From the NCBI GenBank assembly GCA_902796215.1, contig CADBNY010000140.1, positions 1-5,208 on the forward strand: 5,208 nt of DNA. Reading direction: 5' to 3'. Origin of the DNA: an uncultured Erysipelotrichaceae bacterium. Its GTDB lineage: Bacteria; Bacillota_I; Bacilli_A; RF39; UBA660. Below are positions 1 through 5,208 of this stretch, piece by piece. The notes beneath the pieces were generated by a model that was not told the origin of the DNA, did not search any database, and saw only the letters and a program-made list of their open reading frames with translations. Position 1 is the stretch's first letter, and every line of letters begins with the position of its first letter. The translations under genes were made by a program, and so were the position numbers.

Positions 1-115
1 TCTTTAATTGTTTTTGGTTAACTCAATTATACGACTTAAGTCTTTTTTTATATAGAAAATTGTTTCACATCAATTGTACATCAACACTATTTCTTCTTTA
101 TAGTCAATATTTTAA
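1..115. other. AT-rich intergenic region upstream of the His-rich protein gene
   Basis: No reading frame of convincing quality is seen here. A short palindrome GACTTAAGTC (33-42) is followed by seven T (43-49), which vaguely resembles a terminator for a gene left of the window, but its foldable stem would be only 3-4 bp. The 7-mer ACATCAA occurs twice (67-73 and 78-84), starts 11 bp apart, upstream of the promoter. Nothing else in the stretch can be called. Confidence 0.4.
67..84 (+). repeat. Helically phased direct repeat ACATCAA x2 upstream of promoter
   Basis: ACATCAA is present at 67-73 and 78-84, a period of 11 bp or about one helical turn. It lies roughly 68-85 bp upstream of the predicted transcription start. 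Tandem half-sites with this spacing upstream of a -35 box are typical of activator or response-regulator binding. The repeat is short, and chance occurrence in AT-rich DNA is quite possible. Confidence 0.2.
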
Positions 116-144
116 TTGACTTATTTAACGTAATAAAGTATAAT
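116..144 (+). promoter_or_regulatory. Sigma-A type promoter for the His-rich protein gene
   Basis: The -35 box TTGACT (116-121) and a perfect -10 box TATAAT (139-144) are separated by 17 bp, one mismatch from consensus overall. Transcription should start near 151-152, leaving a leader of about 51 nt before the ATG at 203. The near-ideal boxes suggest strong basal expression unless it is repressed or controlled in the leader. Confidence 0.8.
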
Positions 145-164
145 ATATACCAATTTATGAAAAA

Positions 165-171
165 GGGGGGG
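165..171 (+). repeat. Homopolymeric G7 tract in the 5' leader
   Basis: Seven consecutive G follow five A (160-164), in an otherwise very AT-rich leader between the transcription start and the ribosome site. This is the longest G/C homopolymer in the window. Such tracts are prone to slipped-strand length change. Next to a surface-protein gene it is a candidate contingency locus, acting on leader structure or on a short overlapping reading frame (157-213). Variation itself cannot be seen from one sequence. Confidence 0.5.
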
Positions 172-186
172 AATACCTTAGGTATT
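172..186 (+). promoter_or_regulatory. 15-bp palindrome in the leader, possible operator or small hairpin
   Basis: AATACC-TTA-GGTATT is a perfect 6-bp inverted repeat with a 3-nt centre. It starts directly after the G tract and ends 5 nt before the ribosome site (192-198). As DNA it could be a repressor site about 20-35 bp downstream of the transcription start. As RNA it would form a weak hairpin next to the ribosome site. No known regulator motif is matched. Confidence 0.35.
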
Positions 187-202
187 AGATTAAGGTGGTT
201 TT

Positions 203-1111
203 ATGAATATTAATTTTAATAAAAATTTAAAAAAATGGTTGGCTTATGGATTAACATTTTCAATAGTTCTATCAGGAGGAGGATGTGGCAAAAAATCCGA
301 TTGTCATAAGCCAGAAAGACATGTTCATAAATATGTGAATAATTTAGATAATGGAGACACACTTACTGCTTATTTTGATAGTGAAAAATTAAAATTTCAT
401 GGCTTTACTTGGACAGAAGATAGTATTGACATGACTCAAGTTGATTCTAAATTTTATAAAGTATTAACAGATAATCTTTTATTTGATGCTGAAACAAATT
501 GGGATTATTTGTATCACAAAATGGCTAGCAATCATGATTATTTAGAGTTTTTTTGGGAATATGATGAAATAGTAAACTATACTACAGAGGATGAAGATGG
601 TAATGTTCATCATCATACTAAAACCGAACATCATGAAGGATGGTCTACTAATCCACGTCACTCACATAATACTGGAATTGTTCGTGTTTGTCATCATCGT
701 TATGTAGCTTTTAAAATTGTTGAAGAAAATGGTAAATTTAAGAAGAAAAAGAGCTATAAGGCTGATGATATAAGGGATGTCTCATACGAATACCCATATG
801 TATCAGAGGATTGTGTTGTTATAGTATGCAGTAAGAATTATAGAAGAAGAGCTCATGAACTTCCTTATTTGACCGTTTATGACTTTGACCAATTTACAGC
901 CCCAAGATTAGATTGTAAAGATTATCGTAATAAAAAAGAAGATGAAATCATTTTATCTTCTTCAAGTGAACATGTTTTATCTCCTTCTAATAATTCTCAT
1001 TCATTTAACACTGGATTTTATAATTCTTTTGATAGCTTAACAAGAAAAAGTAATCTTAATCATTATAACACTATTGTTGCTGGAAAAACTTTAAAAAAGA
1101 AATATCATTAA
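203..1111 (+). CDS. Histidine-rich putative lipoprotein of unknown function
   Basis: The 302-residue product is probably exported. Residues 1-28 form a signal peptide: a basic start (K7, K10, K11), a hydrophobic core 13-23, then LSGGGC with C28 as the likely acylated cysteine. The lipobox is atypical, with Gly rather than Leu at -3, so cleavage by signal peptidase II is probable but not certain. The mature part has 20 histidines, nine of them within 136-165 as clustered HHH, HH, HxH and HH motifs, plus HVH at 40-42 near the anchor. It has five further cysteines (34, 163, 204, 209, 238). This composition suggests binding of Zn, Ni or Cu outside the membrane, which is inference. The tail (252-270) is Ser/Asn-rich. 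ATG 203 is preceded by AAGGTGG (192-198), 4 nt away. The gene is monocistronic, between the promoter at 116-144 and the terminator at 1140-1172. I do not recognise a named domain. Confidence 0.85.
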   Translation: MNINFNKNLKKWLAYGLTFSIVLSGGGCGKKSDCHKPERHVHKYVNNLDNGDTLTAYFDSEKLKFHGFTWTEDSIDMTQVDSKFYKVLTDNLLFDAETNWDYLYHKMASNHDYLEFFWEYDEIVNYTTEDEDGNVHHHTKTEHHEGWSTNPRHSHNTGIVRVCHHRYVAFKIVEENGKFKKKKSYKADDIRDVSYEYPYVSEDCVVIVCSKNYRRRAHELPYLTVYDFDQFTAPRLDCKDYRNKKEDEIILSSSSEHVLSPSNNSHSFNTGFYNSFDSLTRKSNLNHYNTIVAGKTLKKKYH

Positions 1112-1139
1112 TTAAAGATTTCTGATAATAGTAAATAAA

Positions 1140-1172
1140 AAAAATACAGATAGAAACCTTATCTGTATTTTT
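1140..1172. terminator. Bidirectional Rho-independent terminator between convergent genes
   Basis: A perfect 13-bp stem (1140-1152 with 1160-1172) encloses the 7-nt loop GAAACCT. On the plus strand it runs into TTTTTCTTTT (1168-1177), and on the minus strand into eight T (1144-1137), so it can stop both convergent transcripts. The stop codon of the minus-strand gene (1159-1161) lies at the loop/stem junction, so one arm also encodes the last residues of that protein. Confidence 0.9.
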
Positions 1173-2586
1173 CTTTTACTTTGGCCTTTCTTAAATCACA
1201 TTTTCTTTTCATCTTCGAAATTTCTTCAATAACTTCAGAAGGATATTTGCGTTTTTTTAACAAAAGCCTAAGCTCATTAGGCATTACTCCTCTATAATTA
1301 GATATTATTTCTTGTTGTATTTCTTCTATTGCTAGACGTTTTTTTAATTTTCTAAGTTTCTCTATAAAGGCTGTAATATTCGCTTCTTCAGAATCATCAT
1401 AGATACTATTTGCTACCCAATGAATTATAAAATCAATTGAAAATTTATTATTAGGATTTTGATTGCGAATATAATCAAGTGTATCTTCAAGCTTTATAGA
1501 CTCAGGCATCTGTAACAGTATTAATAATAAAGGATTTCTCCCACCTATTTTTCTTGATAAATCTAAGAAATATTTTGTTAGAGATGTTTTTTCTCTTGGT
1601 AAAATACAATTTTTTATAGAAAATATTTCATATACCATTTTGCAATGTTGTTTTGTTGTTACATTTTCATCATTTCCATAGTTGGCAAGTTTTTCTAATA
1701 CTATTTTGCGTAATTCATCGACGTTTAAGTATTTATCGTAAGGTGTTTCATTAAAAAAGAATTTCAAAAAGTCTATAAATGTATCACTATCTATGTCTTT
1801 TAAGAAATCTCTAAACCCATTATTTATTTCTTGTGGGGCTATTTTACTTATTTCACTTAGTATGATATTTTTTATGCATCTATCTATATGCTTGCAGTTT
1901 CCTAATCTACTACCATTTTTTTGGTATATGATGTCTAATAATTGTTCTACATACTCCTTTACAAATACTCTAAATTGTCTATCTGTTAACTTTCCACATT
2001 CTCTCGCTTGATTTAGGTATAAAATAATATTTTTGCTCGTTTCAAAGTGTGGATGTTCTTCATCAACACACAATAATACTTCGCTGAAGCTTTTGCCACT
2101 GAAATTTTTGAATTTTTCGATAGTTTCATCTCTTGATATAGGAGAGAGAATTGGGCTTCTTCTTCCTTCTAAGATTGCTGCTTCCCTGTTAAACACCTGC
2201 AATTGTTTTTTTAGTTCTTTATCTGGCAGATTATTTACAAAACATATATACTCATCATCACTTTTAAAATCCTCATTTCCCTTCAAATCATCACTTTGAT
2301 TGTAATATTGATAAACGCTTCTTGTAACATCACAAATTATATTTCTATACATATATGATAGCAAGAAATTATCTCCAGTTGCCTCTTTCAATGAAAAATC
2401 CTCATTTGGATTTGCTGTTAACAGATTTAAAATTGCTTGTTTTAATTCGTTGATAATGAACACATTTGAATCAAGATTAGTTTTATCTTCAATTAAATGG
2501 TATTCATATAGGCAATTATAATATCTTAATAGTGCATAGTATTTTTTTATTTCCTGGACTAGTTCTTCTTCTGTTTGAATCTTCAT
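1159..2586 (-). CDS. Hypothetical cytoplasmic all-helical protein, 475 aa
   Basis: I do not recognise this protein. With the start at 2586 it has 475 residues, no signal peptide and no membrane segment. It is rich in Leu, Ile, Lys, Glu and Asn, with a pattern suggesting helices throughout. The last 65 residues or so are strongly basic (Lys/Arg clusters, ending KEKYR) and could bind nucleic acid, which is only inference. No nuclease, ATPase, kinase or helix-turn-helix motif is evident. The start was chosen because AAGGAG (2595-2600) lies 8 nt before this ATG and because a good promoter (2615-2642) would begin the transcript near 2608. The in-frame ATG at 2646 has no ribosome site and lies upstream of that start. 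The gene is convergent with the His-rich protein gene and shares its terminator. Read-through from the aminopeptidase gene upstream is possible, as no terminator is seen between them. Confidence 0.82.
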   Translation of the reverse strand: MKIQTEEELVQEIKKYYALLRYYNCLYEYHLIEDKTNLDSNVFIINELKQAILNLLTANPNEDFSLKEATGDNFLLSYMYRNIICDVTRSVYQYYNQSDDLKGNEDFKSDDEYICFVNNLPDKELKKQLQVFNREAAILEGRRSPILSPISRDETIEKFKNFSGKSFSEVLLCVDEEHPHFETSKNIILYLNQARECGKLTDRQFRVFVKEYVEQLLDIIYQKNGSRLGNCKHIDRCIKNIILSEISKIAPQEINNGFRDFLKDIDSDTFIDFLKFFFNETPYDKYLNVDELRKIVLEKLANYGNDENVTTKQHCKMVYEIFSIKNCILPREKTSLTKYFLDLSRKIGGRNPLLLILLQMPESIKLEDTLDYIRNQNPNNKFSIDFIIHWVANSIYDDSEEANITAFIEKLRKLKKRLAIEEIQQEIISNYRGVMPNELRLLLKKRKYPSEVIEEISKMKRKCDLRKAKVKEKYR

Positions 2587-2614
2587 AGTGTGATCTCCTT
2601 TTTGATTACTTTTT

Positions 2615-2642
2615 AGTATATCCATTTTTAATTTATTGTCAA
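2615..2642 (-). promoter_or_regulatory. Sigma-A type promoter for the 475-aa hypothetical gene
   Basis: On the minus strand TTGACA (2642-2637) is followed after 16 bp by TATACT (2620-2615), and transcription should begin near 2608. The leader of about 21 nt holds AAGGAG (2600-2595) before the ATG at 2586. The promoter lies inside the region that a longer reading frame from 2646 would translate, so it decides the start. Confidence 0.7.
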
Positions 2643-2815
2643 TCATCTGTTTTTGTGCTATTAATTAATAACTATTCTTTATTTCACATGAACTATTTGA
2701 ATTTTACTTGATAATAATCTGTTTGTTTTTCTATTACTCTATATTTTAAACATACTTTATATGCTATTGTACATAATATATAAACTAATGTTATAGCTAA
2801 AGCTTTTACTTTTCC
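2643..2815. other. Intergenic stretch without clear signals
   Basis: This AT-rich stretch lies between the end of the aminopeptidase gene and the promoter of the 475-aa gene. I see no hairpin with a T-tract that would terminate the aminopeptidase transcript, and no small gene. The AT-only palindrome TATTAATTAATA (2659-2670) lies 17 bp upstream of the -35 box. It could be an AT-rich upstream element or chance. Confidence 0.4.
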
Positions 2816-4048
2816 TTAATTAAACTCTTCTGTGAAATTACCATTTTTAAATATTGGAACGTTTTTCCCTGTTTTGGTTATTCCAGTAATATTCATATCC
2901 TTATTCCCTATCATGAAATCTACATGCGAATCACATTTATTTAGATGATTTTTTTCTAATAATATATTTTTATCTGTACATGGTCCATCTTTTATGCATT
3001 CTGGGAATGAATCTCCTAGTGCAAGATGACAAGCGGCATTTTCATCGAATAATGTTTCTAAGAATATTTGATTTGCGTTTGAAATTGGTGAGTCATATGG
3101 AACTAATGCTACTTCCCCGAGCATATTAGAGTTTTCACAGATATTAACCATGCTTTTTAAGATTTCTTCTCCTTTTTTTGCATGAACTTCTGTGACTTTT
3201 CCTTTTTCGAATTTTATATTAAATTCATCAATAATATTTCCTTGATAAGATAATGGTTTTGATGAATAAACAATTCCTTCTGCTGTTAGACAATCAGGTG
3301 ATGTAAATACTTCTTCTGTTGGAAAGTTTACTAATACTTCTTTTCCATTTAGTAATTTTTCTCTTCCTGATGCCCAAATATGATTTTCTGGCAAATCAAT
3401 TGTAAAATCTGTTCCATTTGAACTTTTGTATCTTAGTGTCTTGAATTGGTACTCATTTAATTTATTTGCCCTTGATTGTAGTTTCTTTATTTTTTCATTC
3501 CAGATTGCTACTGGATCTTTTTCTTTAATGCTACAAATATCAAATATTTTATTCCATAATTCTTCTTCTGGTTTTTCATTATCAGGGAACAAAACTTTTG
3601 CCCAATCATTTGTTGGTACGGCAGCAATACACCAAGCGACTTTCGCCTTGTCTCGTAAATCATCAAATTCACGTCTTGTTTCTAGTGAATATTTTGCCAT
3701 TTCAGTTAATTTTTTGGAATCAATATCTTTCATTAATCCTGGAGTTTCTGATGCAAGCATTAAAAATGCAGCATTTTTTTTCGCATATATATTCCAAATC
3801 TCTTTGTTCCAAAAATCTAACTTTTTTAACTCCTCTACTTCTAAATTCTTCAAAGCGTCATGTTTTAAGTAAGGATCAGATGAATCAAAATAAATATCCT
3901 TTATTCCCATTTCATAAGCCTTTTTTGCAACCATTCTTACGAAATCTCTTCTTTCTACATCATAACTAATAAATAATGGTTGATTCTTTTCTAATTTTAA
4001 ACATGACTCTAAAATTACTTCTATATATTTTTCTTGTAATTCTTTCAT
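2816..4048 (-). CDS. M29 family metallo-aminopeptidase (AmpS/PepS/AmpT type)
   Basis: Enzymes of this family remove N-terminal residues from peptides in the cytoplasm using a two-metal site, usually as dimers. The 410-residue length is normal for M29. Recognisable blocks in order are the N-terminal DFVRMVAKKAYEMG region (35-48), the WCIAAVPTNDWAKVLFPD block (139-156), NFPTEEVFTSPD (241-252), GEVALVPYDSP (311-321), HLALGDSFP (341-349) and SHVDFMIG (374-381). From family knowledge the ligands are Glu, Glu, His, Tyr, His, Asp. Here E246, E312, H341, H375 and D377 fit with conserved spacing (66, 29, then 7 to the Tyr position), but the tyrosine is F348. The enzyme may be active with altered properties, or F may be normal in its subfamily. 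ATG 4048 has GGAGGG (4059-4054) 5 nt upstream, which fixes the start. The gene follows a terminated surface-protein gene, so it is probably transcribed separately. Confidence 0.93.
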   Translation of the reverse strand: MKELQEKYIEVILESCLKLEKNQPLFISYDVERRDFVRMVAKKAYEMGIKDIYFDSSDPYLKHDALKNLEVEELKKLDFWNKEIWNIYAKKNAAFLMLASETPGLMKDIDSKKLTEMAKYSLETRREFDDLRDKAKVAWCIAAVPTNDWAKVLFPDNEKPEEELWNKIFDICSIKEKDPVAIWNEKIKKLQSRANKLNEYQFKTLRYKSSNGTDFTIDLPENHIWASGREKLLNGKEVLVNFPTEEVFTSPDCLTAEGIVYSSKPLSYQGNIIDEFNIKFEKGKVTEVHAKKGEEILKSMVNICENSNMLGEVALVPYDSPISNANQIFLETLFDENAACHLALGDSFPECIKDGPCTDKNILLEKNHLNKCDSHVDFMIGNKDMNITGITKTGKNVPIFKNGNFTEEFN

Positions 4049-4053
4049 ATTAT

Positions 4054-4071
4054 CCCTCCATAATTATTATA
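4054..4071 (-). promoter_or_regulatory. Strong ribosome site and possible -10 box of the aminopeptidase gene
   Basis: GGAGGG (4059-4054) lies 5 nt before the ATG. A perfect TATAAT (4071-4066) lies just upstream, but 16-18 bp before it there is only T-rich terminator sequence with no good -35 box. Transcription from it would start near 4059, at the ribosome site itself. The ribosome site is firm. The promoter is doubtful, and leaky termination upstream is the alternative source of transcript. Confidence 0.45.
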
Positions 4072-4074
4072 CAC

Positions 4075-4105
4075 AAAAAAAAGGCAAAACATAAATTTAC
4101 CTTTT
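4075..4105 (-). terminator. Rho-independent terminator of the surface protein gene
   Basis: On the minus strand AAAAGGTAAA (4105-4096) pairs with TTTGCCTTTT (4088-4079) around a 7-nt loop, and the T run continues to 4075. One pair is G-U on the minus strand but would be C-A on the plus strand, so the hairpin is suited to the minus-strand transcript. It overlaps the last two bases of the stop codon region (4104-4106). Confidence 0.8.
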
Positions 4106-5208
4106 ATTTTACATTTAATTCTAAACGATAGCGATTATTTTTATTAACATTAAATGTATATGTTTTATTATTAATACTTAATTTGGTGTTAGATAAATCT
4201 CTTTCTAAGATTTCTGTTAATTCTCCATAATCACTAATATTAGAAATATTTGAAATATAAATCGCATAGTTCCCTTTTGGAATATTACTGATATCAATAT
4301 TTGAATCAAACCAAGCTCTATCTTTTGATAAATTATCATCTAAAGTTGTTCCTACTGTGTATAACCCAGCAGTTATACTACCTAAATCATAAGTATATTT
4401 TTTATAAGTACTGGTGTTCTCAAAAATAATTTTTCGTTCTACTTCACTATTTACTGATAAGTCCATTCCATAAGAATAGGATGTTCCTTTTATATGTAAT
4501 TTATTATTCATAAATTCTAGTTTACGATATTGATTATAGATATTATAAGAACTATTTGCTGTTTTTGTGGCTATTGCTTCACTTCTTATAATTAATTCTA
4601 GAGGAATATTATTATCTAAATAATTATTTCTTGTTGTTACGGTTTTATTATCTTTGAAATTTGATACTTGTGTTTTTAATACTTTATTACTGATTAATGA
4701 TTTTGAATAGTATTTATCTGTTTTTGCTATTACATATATTTTATAATCTCCATCAGGAATACTTTCTAAATCGATGTTTCCTTTGAACCAGGAATATGTA
4801 TAGTCATAATCATCAGATGAATATACAGGCCTTGTTATTTCACTTTTGTCTTTTATTCTATCTATTTCTTGATAATAGAAATCTGTACTATTTAAAGATT
4901 CAAAGTATAACATATAAGTTATTTTTTCATCTAAAGTATTATTTATCCCTTTAATTGTATTGTATCCTTTTATTTGTAATTTTTTATTTACTTCTTTTAA
5001 AGAATCAAAGTAGAAATTTGCTTCTTTTTCTTCTAAATTGTTTAATGTTTCTTCTCCATCTATTTTAATATCGTCTTCTTTTTGTTCCTCTTTTTTCTCA
5101 TCATCTTGTTCATTATCTTGCTTTTCTTCTGGAATAATTTCTTTTTCTTTTACTACTACTTTAATTTCTTTCTTTGTTGTTTTGCCTTTTGAATCTGATA
5201 CTTCATAA
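4104..5208 (-). CDS. C-terminal part of a modular Ig-like surface or secreted protein (5' end outside window)
   Basis: The frame stays open to the window edge, so the 367 visible residues are the C-terminal part of a larger protein; the ATG at 4913 is internal. Numbering from the edge, residues 1-19 (YEVSDSKGKTTKKEIKVVV) match the closing strands of bacterial Ig-like domains of the DUF5011/HYR kind. Residues 20-63 are a charged Lys/Glu/Asp/Gln linker. Residues 70-208 and 228-367 are two divergent copies of one domain. Each opens with (K)LxIKG, later carries a WF..NID(L/I)..IP.G(D/N)Y.IY core, and ends in an LEL strand, suggesting a beta sandwich. The protein ends LELNVK with no LPxTG motif or membrane segment, so it must be held at the surface by another part, or be released. 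Its role could be adhesion, cell-wall binding or a hydrolase accessory region; the catalytic part, if any, is not visible. A terminator follows directly. Confidence 0.85.
   Translation of the reverse strand, partial: YEVSDSKGKTTKKEIKVVVKEKEIIPEEKQDNEQDDEKKEEQKEDDIKIDGEETLNNLEEKEANFYFDSLKEVNKKLQIKGYNTIKGINNTLDEKITYMLYFESLNSTDFYYQEIDRIKDKSEITRPVYSSDDYDYTYSWFKGNIDLESIPDGDYKIYVIAKTDKYYSKSLISNKVLKTQVSNFKDNKTVTTRNNYLDNNIPLELIIRSEAIATKTANSSYNIYNQYRKLEFMNNKLHIKGTSYSYGMDLSVNSEVERKIIFENTSTYKKYTYDLGSITAGLYTVGTTLDDNLSKDRAWFDSNIDISNIPKGNYAIYISNISNISDYGELTEILERDLSNTKLSINNKTYTFNVNKNNRYRLELNVK
4107..4526 (-). repeat. Domain copy 2 of the surface protein C-terminal repeat
   Basis: This region encodes the second copy, from about RKLEFMNNKLHIKG to RYRLELNVK at the C-terminus. 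Its Trp (codon 4311-4313) begins WFDSNIDISNIPKGNYAIYI, 159 residues after the equivalent Trp of copy 1. A linker of about 20 residues rich in Ala, Thr, Ser, Asn and Tyr separates the copies. Confidence 0.75.
4584..5000 (-). repeat. Domain copy 1 of the surface protein C-terminal repeat
   Basis: This region encodes the first copy, from about LKEVNKKLQIKG to IPLELIIR. Its Trp (codon 4788-4790) begins WFKGNIDLESIPDGDYKIYV. It is similar to copy 2 at protein level only; the DNA has diverged, indicating an old duplication. Confidence 0.75.

Noticed and set aside
33..49. GACTTAAGTC followed by T7 as a terminator
   Set aside because: The palindrome cannot form a stem longer than about 3-4 bp once a loop is allowed.
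127..140. Zur-like half-site CGTAAT in the promoter spacer of the His-rich gene
   Set aside because: It is tempting given the possible metal role, but the inverted second half is missing, and a 6-mer in AT-rich DNA is not evidence.
1840..1920. HEPN-nuclease-like R-x5-H (RLGNCKH) in the 475-aa protein
   Set aside because: The residue after Arg is Leu instead of the usual polar Asn/Asp/His, and the spacing alone is too common to support a nuclease call.
1793..2011. Plus-strand reading frame of 72 codons inside the 475-aa gene
   Set aside because: It is antisense to a gene with a promoter, ribosome site and terminator, has a low-complexity Phe/Leu/Ser composition, and lacks a ribosome site.
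2033..2299. Plus-strand reading frame of 88 codons inside the 475-aa gene
   Set aside because: It is a Ser/Leu-rich antisense shadow without its own signals.
2659..2670. AT-only palindrome TATTAATTAATA upstream of the 475-aa gene promoter
   Set aside because: It has no G or C and is expected by chance at this base composition; no partner site was seen.
3426..3969. Two overlapping plus-strand reading frames opposite the aminopeptidase
   Set aside because: They lie opposite well-conserved M29 coding sequence, and their Phe/Ser-rich composition is typical of antisense frames in AT-rich genes.
4104..4913. ATG 4913 as the true start of the surface protein
   Set aside because: The frame is open upstream to the window edge with coherent Ig-like and linker sequence, and copy 1 of the repeat begins before this Met.

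Overview
This is an AT-rich window with standard-code genes, strong AGGAGG-type ribosome sites, TTGACA/TATAAT-type promoters and T-tract terminators. Together with a lipoprotein-like signal peptide and a modular Ig-like surface protein, this points to a low-GC Gram-positive bacterium (Bacillota), plausibly a gut Erysipelotrichia/Coprobacillus-like or RF39-like lineage. The lineage is inferred from style only; there is no marker gene.

Layout. Positions 1-202 are an intergenic regulatory region with a near-consensus promoter (TTGACT, 17 bp, TATAAT). Its transcript leader carries a run of seven G and a 15-bp palindrome. The leader feeds a plus-strand gene (203-1111) for a small, histidine-rich, probably lipid-anchored extracellular protein of unknown function. 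A perfect 13-bp hairpin with T-tracts on both strands (1140-1172) terminates this gene. It also terminates the convergent minus-strand gene (1159-2586), which encodes a soluble, apparently all-helical protein of 475 residues that I do not recognise. That gene has its own promoter at 2615-2642, which shows that translation starts at 2586 rather than at the longer in-frame ATG at 2646.

Upstream of it on the minus strand, after an intergenic stretch without a clear terminator, lies an M29-family metallo-aminopeptidase (AmpS/PepS/AmpT type, 2816-4048). Five of its six expected metal ligands are in place; the sixth, a tyrosine, is replaced by phenylalanine. Further upstream, separated by a strand-specific terminator (4075-4105), is the 3' part of a large surface or secreted protein (4104 to the window edge). 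It shows the end of an Ig-like domain, a charged Lys/Glu/Asp linker and two divergent copies of a domain of about 140 residues.

The genes do not form an obvious pathway. The two outer proteins are extracytoplasmic; the middle two appear cytoplasmic, one a general peptide-degrading enzyme and one unknown. The most interesting parts are the His-cluster protein with its G-tract leader, the unrecognised helical protein, and the duplicated C-terminal domain of the surface protein. I see no mobile element, CRISPR array, tRNA or rRNA.
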